Origin: an uncultured Oscillospiraceae bacterium
GTDB taxonomy: Bacteria > Bacillota > Clostridia > Oscillospirales > Ruminococcaceae
Direction: 5' to 3'
DNA length: 7,933 nucleotides
NCBI GenBank assembly: GCA_910587335.1
Contig: CAJUMG010000007.1
Span: forward strand, 5,790 to 13,722
The translations under genes and the position numbers were made by a program. The notes under the pieces were generated by a model that was not told the origin of the DNA, made no database searches, and saw only the letters and a list, made by a program, of their open reading frames with translations. Numbering within the stretch: the stretch's first letter is position 1; each line of letters opens with the position of its first letter. Below, piece by piece: positions 5,701 to 7,933 of this stretch.

Positions 5701-6894
5701 TTGAAAATTGAATGGAATCGAAAATATACGACGATAGCGGTTTATGCGGTGTTAGTAGTGATCGCTTCTTTGGTCTGCTATAATATATTACACAATTTTA
5801 ATTCCTATAAAACTGCTTTCCGAAAGCTAATAGATATACTTCTGCCAGTGATTTATGGCTTTTCCATTGCTTTTATACTCGACCCAGTAACGAACTTTTT
5901 TGAAAAGAAGGTTTTGCCAAAAATCAGTCGGGGAAAGATTTCTCCCAAGTGGAATAAAGGGCTATCTGTACTGCTTACTTATCTAGTGGCAATTTTGGTA
6001 ATCGGTATTTTTTTGTCGGTTGTTATTCCGCAGGTCACAGCAAGCATCGCAGGCATTGTATCGAACCTTTCTGTTTATTGGGGAAGAGTAAGTGAATGGA
6101 TTAACGGCTTGTTTGAAATGCTTCCGAAGGAAGAGCTTTTTCAAGAGACGCTGGATAAGATCAATGAATCGGCGAAAGCGATATTGGAAACCTTTTATAA
6201 TTGGCTTTCTACCTCGCTACCTTTGGTGTTTAACGTAACCAAAAACCTAACCACCGGACTGACCAATTTGGTTCTTGGCATAATCATTTCTGTCTATTTT
6301 TTAGTTGGAAAAGAACGTTTTTTTGCACAGATAAAAAAGTTTCTTTATGCGTTGTTGCCAAAAGACCTGGTGGGACGGCTGATTGATATAACCCATACAA
6401 GCAATCGGATTTTTAGTGGTTTTATTTCTGGAAAAATTCTGGACTCTTTGATTATTGGCATTCTGTGTTTTGTAGGTATGTCAATTTTTCGTATGCCTAT
6501 GGCAATGCTGGTCAGTGTTATTGTTGGTGTGACAAATATTATTCCGTACTTTGGCCCTTTTATTGGCGCAATTCCATCGGCGCTCATTGTTTTTTTGGTC
6601 GATCCTATTAAAGCGCTTTGGTTTGTGGTTTTTGTCGTCTGTCTGCAACAGTTTGACGGCAACATCCTCGGACCGCGGATTTTGGGTGATTCCATTGGAA
6701 TGCCTGCGTTTTGGGTTGTTTTTTCGATTTTACTGTTTGGCGGCTATTTGGGTGTTCTCGGCATGTTTATTGGTGTCCCAACATTTGCAGTGATTTATTC
6801 TATTTTTAAGCTTTGGACTGAGGGGAGATTAAGCCGAAAAAATCTACCAGTTGATACAAAAAGCTATGCTTCTAAAGAACATCCTTTGTTATAA
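5701..6894 (+). CDS. AI-2E family transporter (TerC/TqsA-like membrane permease)
   Basis: A polytopic inner-membrane protein of the AI-2E transporter family (PF01594), whose members include E. coli TqsA and several Na+/H+ antiporter-type proteins; the actual substrate cannot be told. With the TTG start it has 397 residues. Hydrophobic stretches lie at about 10-30, 44-62, 88-112, 185-203, 243-262, 266-300, 303-315 and 334-366, with a more polar soluble region at about 113-175. The family's conserved C-terminal half is clear: NIIPYFGPFIGAIPSAL at 279-294, then QQFDGNILGPRILGDSIG at 316-333 and a glycine-rich GGYLGVLGMFIGVP at 347-360. The short charged tail (371-397) is probably cytoplasmic. 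The start follows a good ribosome site, and an upstream in-frame TTG (5659) would add 14 residues without one. It follows the ABC-F gene after a 101-bp gap; no functional link is evident. Confidence 0.88.
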   Translation: MKIEWNRKYTTIAVYAVLVVIASLVCYNILHNFNSYKTAFRKLIDILLPVIYGFSIAFILDPVTNFFEKKVLPKISRGKISPKWNKGLSVLLTYLVAILVIGIFLSVVIPQVTASIAGIVSNLSVYWGRVSEWINGLFEMLPKEELFQETLDKINESAKAILETFYNWLSTSLPLVFNVTKNLTTGLTNLVLGIIISVYFLVGKERFFAQIKKFLYALLPKDLVGRLIDITHTSNRIFSGFISGKILDSLIIGILCFVGMSIFRMPMAMLVSVIVGVTNIIPYFGPFIGAIPSALIVFLVDPIKALWFVVFVVCLQQFDGNILGPRILGDSIGMPAFWVVFSILLFGGYLGVLGMFIGVPTFAVIYSIFKLWTEGRLSRKNLPVDTKSYASKEHPLL

Positions 6895-6920
6895 AGAAGG
6901 GAAGGACAGCACTCTTTTCA

Positions 6921-6950
6921 TTGACGGTTTGCTTTTCAATAGGGTATAAT
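6921..6950 (+). promoter_or_regulatory. Promoter of miaB
   Basis: TTGACG (6921-6926, 5 of 6 consensus) and a perfect TATAAT (6945-6950) are 18 bp apart. The start point would be near 6957, leaving a leader of about 107 nt before the miaB ATG. This is the strongest plus-strand promoter in the window and begins 26 bp after the preceding stop codon. Confidence 0.75.
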
Positions 6951-6951
6951 A

Positions 6952-6976
6952 ATCATATATAGCCTATGTATATGAT
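6952..6976. repeat. Inverted repeat at the miaB transcription start region
   Basis: ATCATATATA (6952-6961) and TGTATATGAT (6967-6976) are reverse complements at 9 of 10 positions around a 5-bp centre. The dyad begins 1 bp after the -10 box and spans the expected start point, where an operator would sit. It is A/T-rich, so chance is a fair alternative. Confidence 0.4.
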
Positions 6977-7027
6977 CTGACTTTCCTGTTTGTACTCTAA
7001 GTGTTTAAGGCATGATATTCCGCAGGA

Positions 7028-7053
7028 AAAAGGACAAACACTTTTGTTCTTTT
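7028..7053 (+). promoter_or_regulatory. Hairpin abutting the miaB ribosome binding site
   Basis: AAAAGGACAAA (7028-7038) pairs with TTTGTTCTTTT (7043-7053) as an 11-bp stem with one G-U pair and a 4-nt loop, ending exactly where GGAGG begins (7054). A competing helix is available: AAGTGTTT (6999-7006) is the exact complement of AAACACTT (7036-7043), which uses the loop and both arms of the hairpin. Upstream TGTTTGT (6987-6993) also complements 7034-7040. This could switch access to the ribosome site or act as a weak attenuator, but stem GC is low. Confidence 0.45.
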
Positions 7054-7063
7054 GGAGGAGTTT

Positions 7064-7933
7064 ATGAGCAATAGAATCGAATTGACAAAAAAAGATCTGG
7101 CCGAACAGCAAAAATGCATGGAAGAGGTACGAAAGATCCTGTTGGAGCGGTATCCGGACAGACAACCATTGGCCTTTACCCACAGCTATGGCTGCCAGCA
7201 GAATGTTTCTGATGGTGAAAAAATTCGTGGAATGCTGGCGGAAATGGGCTACGGGTTTACAAATCAGGAATCGCAGGCGGACTGCATTATTTTTAACACC
7301 TGTGCCGTTCGGGAAAATGCAGAATTTCGTATTTATGGAAATGTCGGCAATCTAAAACGTTATAAAAAGGCAAATCCCAATCTGGTTATTGGTTTATGTG
7401 GCTGTATGATGCAGCAGGAGCATGTTGCTGCAAAAATCAGAGAAAGCTATCCTTATGTAGATTTGATTTTTGGCACCCATGCTTCACACCTGCTTCCTTC
7501 CATGTTAAAAAAGCGTCTACAGGGTCAAAAGCATGTGGAAGAACTTGAAAATCATGACGGGTTTATTGTAGAGGATATGCCGCTTTTAAGGGACGGCACC
7601 TTTAAAGCCTGGCTACCGGTTATGTATGGATGTGACAATTTTTGTACGTATTGTGTTGTGCCGTATGTCCGCGGTCGGGAGCGCAGCCGCCGTCCGGAAA
7701 AAATTCTGGAAGAGGTAAAGGAGTTATCTCAAAAAGGATATAAAGAGATCATGCTGTTGGGGCAGAATGTCAATTCTTATGGAAAAGGGTTGGAGGAACC
7801 GACCAATTTTACACAACTACTGCGCCGGATTGATGAGGTCGAAGGAGATTTTCGCATTCGTTTTATGACCTCTCATCCAAAAGACTGCACGCATGAGATG
7901 ATTGATACAATCGCTCAGAGCAAAAAAATATGT
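7064..7933 (+). CDS. miaB: tRNA-2-methylthio-N6-dimethylallyladenosine synthase MiaB (partial, 3' end outside window)
   Basis: A radical-SAM methylthiotransferase that adds the 2-methylthio group to i6A37 of tRNAs reading UNN codons, making ms2i6A and improving decoding. The first 290 codons are present. The N-terminal UPF0004 domain carries the second cluster's cysteines at Cys44 (HSYGCQQN), Cys80 (FNTCAVRE) and Cys114 (GCMMQ). The radical SAM CxxxCxxC motif is Cys190, Cys194 and Cys197 in YGCDNFCTYCVVPYVRGRERSR. LGQNVNSYG at 232-240 and FMTSHPKD at 267-274 are further family blocks. The roughly 35-residue N-terminal extension before the first domain is usual in Firmicute MiaB. These motifs favour MiaB over MtaB or RimO. 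The C-terminal part, including the TRAM domain, is beyond the edge. GGAGG at 7054-7058 lies 5 nt before the ATG. In many Clostridia mutS follows, which cannot be seen here. Confidence 0.95.
   Translation, partial: MSNRIELTKKDLAEQQKCMEEVRKILLERYPDRQPLAFTHSYGCQQNVSDGEKIRGMLAEMGYGFTNQESQADCIIFNTCAVRENAEFRIYGNVGNLKRYKKANPNLVIGLCGCMMQQEHVAAKIRESYPYVDLIFGTHASHLLPSMLKKRLQGQKHVEELENHDGFIVEDMPLLRDGTFKAWLPVMYGCDNFCTYCVVPYVRGRERSRRPEKILEEVKELSQKGYKEIMLLGQNVNSYGKGLEEPTNFTQLLRRIDEVEGDFRIRFMTSHPKDCTHEMIDTIAQSKKIC

Noticed and set aside
6966..6980. Four-codon mini-ORF (MYMI) in the miaB leader
   Set aside because: No ribosome site and no codon bias suggesting a leader peptide.
7012..7074. 20-codon open frame starting ATG at 7012 and overlapping the miaB start
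   Set aside because: Its only Shine-Dalgarno-like bases (AAGG) are 1 nt from the ATG, and the frame includes the hairpin and miaB ribosome site; coding function unsupported.
6953..7183. Minus-strand open frame of 76 codons over the miaB promoter and 5' end
   Set aside because: Antisense to the strongest plus-strand promoter and to the miaB start; no recognisable family.

Overview
The window looks like a chromosomal housekeeping segment from a low-to-moderate GC Firmicute, most likely a Clostridia member (Oscillospirales/Ruminococcaceae-like). The evidence is the aroB-aroA-aroC gene order, AGGAGG-type ribosome binding sites, A/T-rich sigma-A-like promoters, a YdiF-type ABC-F protein, and a MiaB with the N-terminal extension seen in Firmicutes. 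The placement is inference from gene content and protein style, not a database result.

Left half (minus strand, about 60-3605): a three-gene shikimate operon reads leftward as aroB, aroA, aroC. The genes overlap (4 bp at aroB/aroA, 11 bp at aroA/aroC), so they are almost certainly co-transcribed. Their products catalyse step 2 (3-dehydroquinate synthase), step 6 (EPSP synthase) and step 7 (chorismate synthase) of chorismate synthesis. The operon ends in a strong bidirectional intrinsic terminator at 61-104. Its leader is the most interesting stretch here: a TTGACA/TATTCT promoter, a long inverted repeat flanking the -10 element, and a perfect terminator-type hairpin with a U-tract lying between the promoter and the aroB start. 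Together these suggest both repressor control and transcription attenuation.

Right half (plus strand, 3610-7933): an ABC-F ribosome-associated ATPase (3674-5599) is transcribed divergently from aroB, from a promoter almost back to back with the aro promoter. It is followed by an AI-2E family membrane protein (5701-6894, TTG start). Last comes miaB, the tRNA ms2i6A37 methylthiotransferase, starting at 7064 and cut by the window end after 290 codons. Each plus-strand gene has its own promoter candidate. The miaB leader is long (about 110 nt) and holds a dyad at the start-point region and a hairpin directly against the ribosome binding site.

I found no mobile element, CRISPR array, rRNA or tRNA gene, phage gene or defence system. 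The protein-coding content is ordinary. The points worth a second look are regulatory and lie in the 3500-3673 and 6895-7063 intergenic regions.
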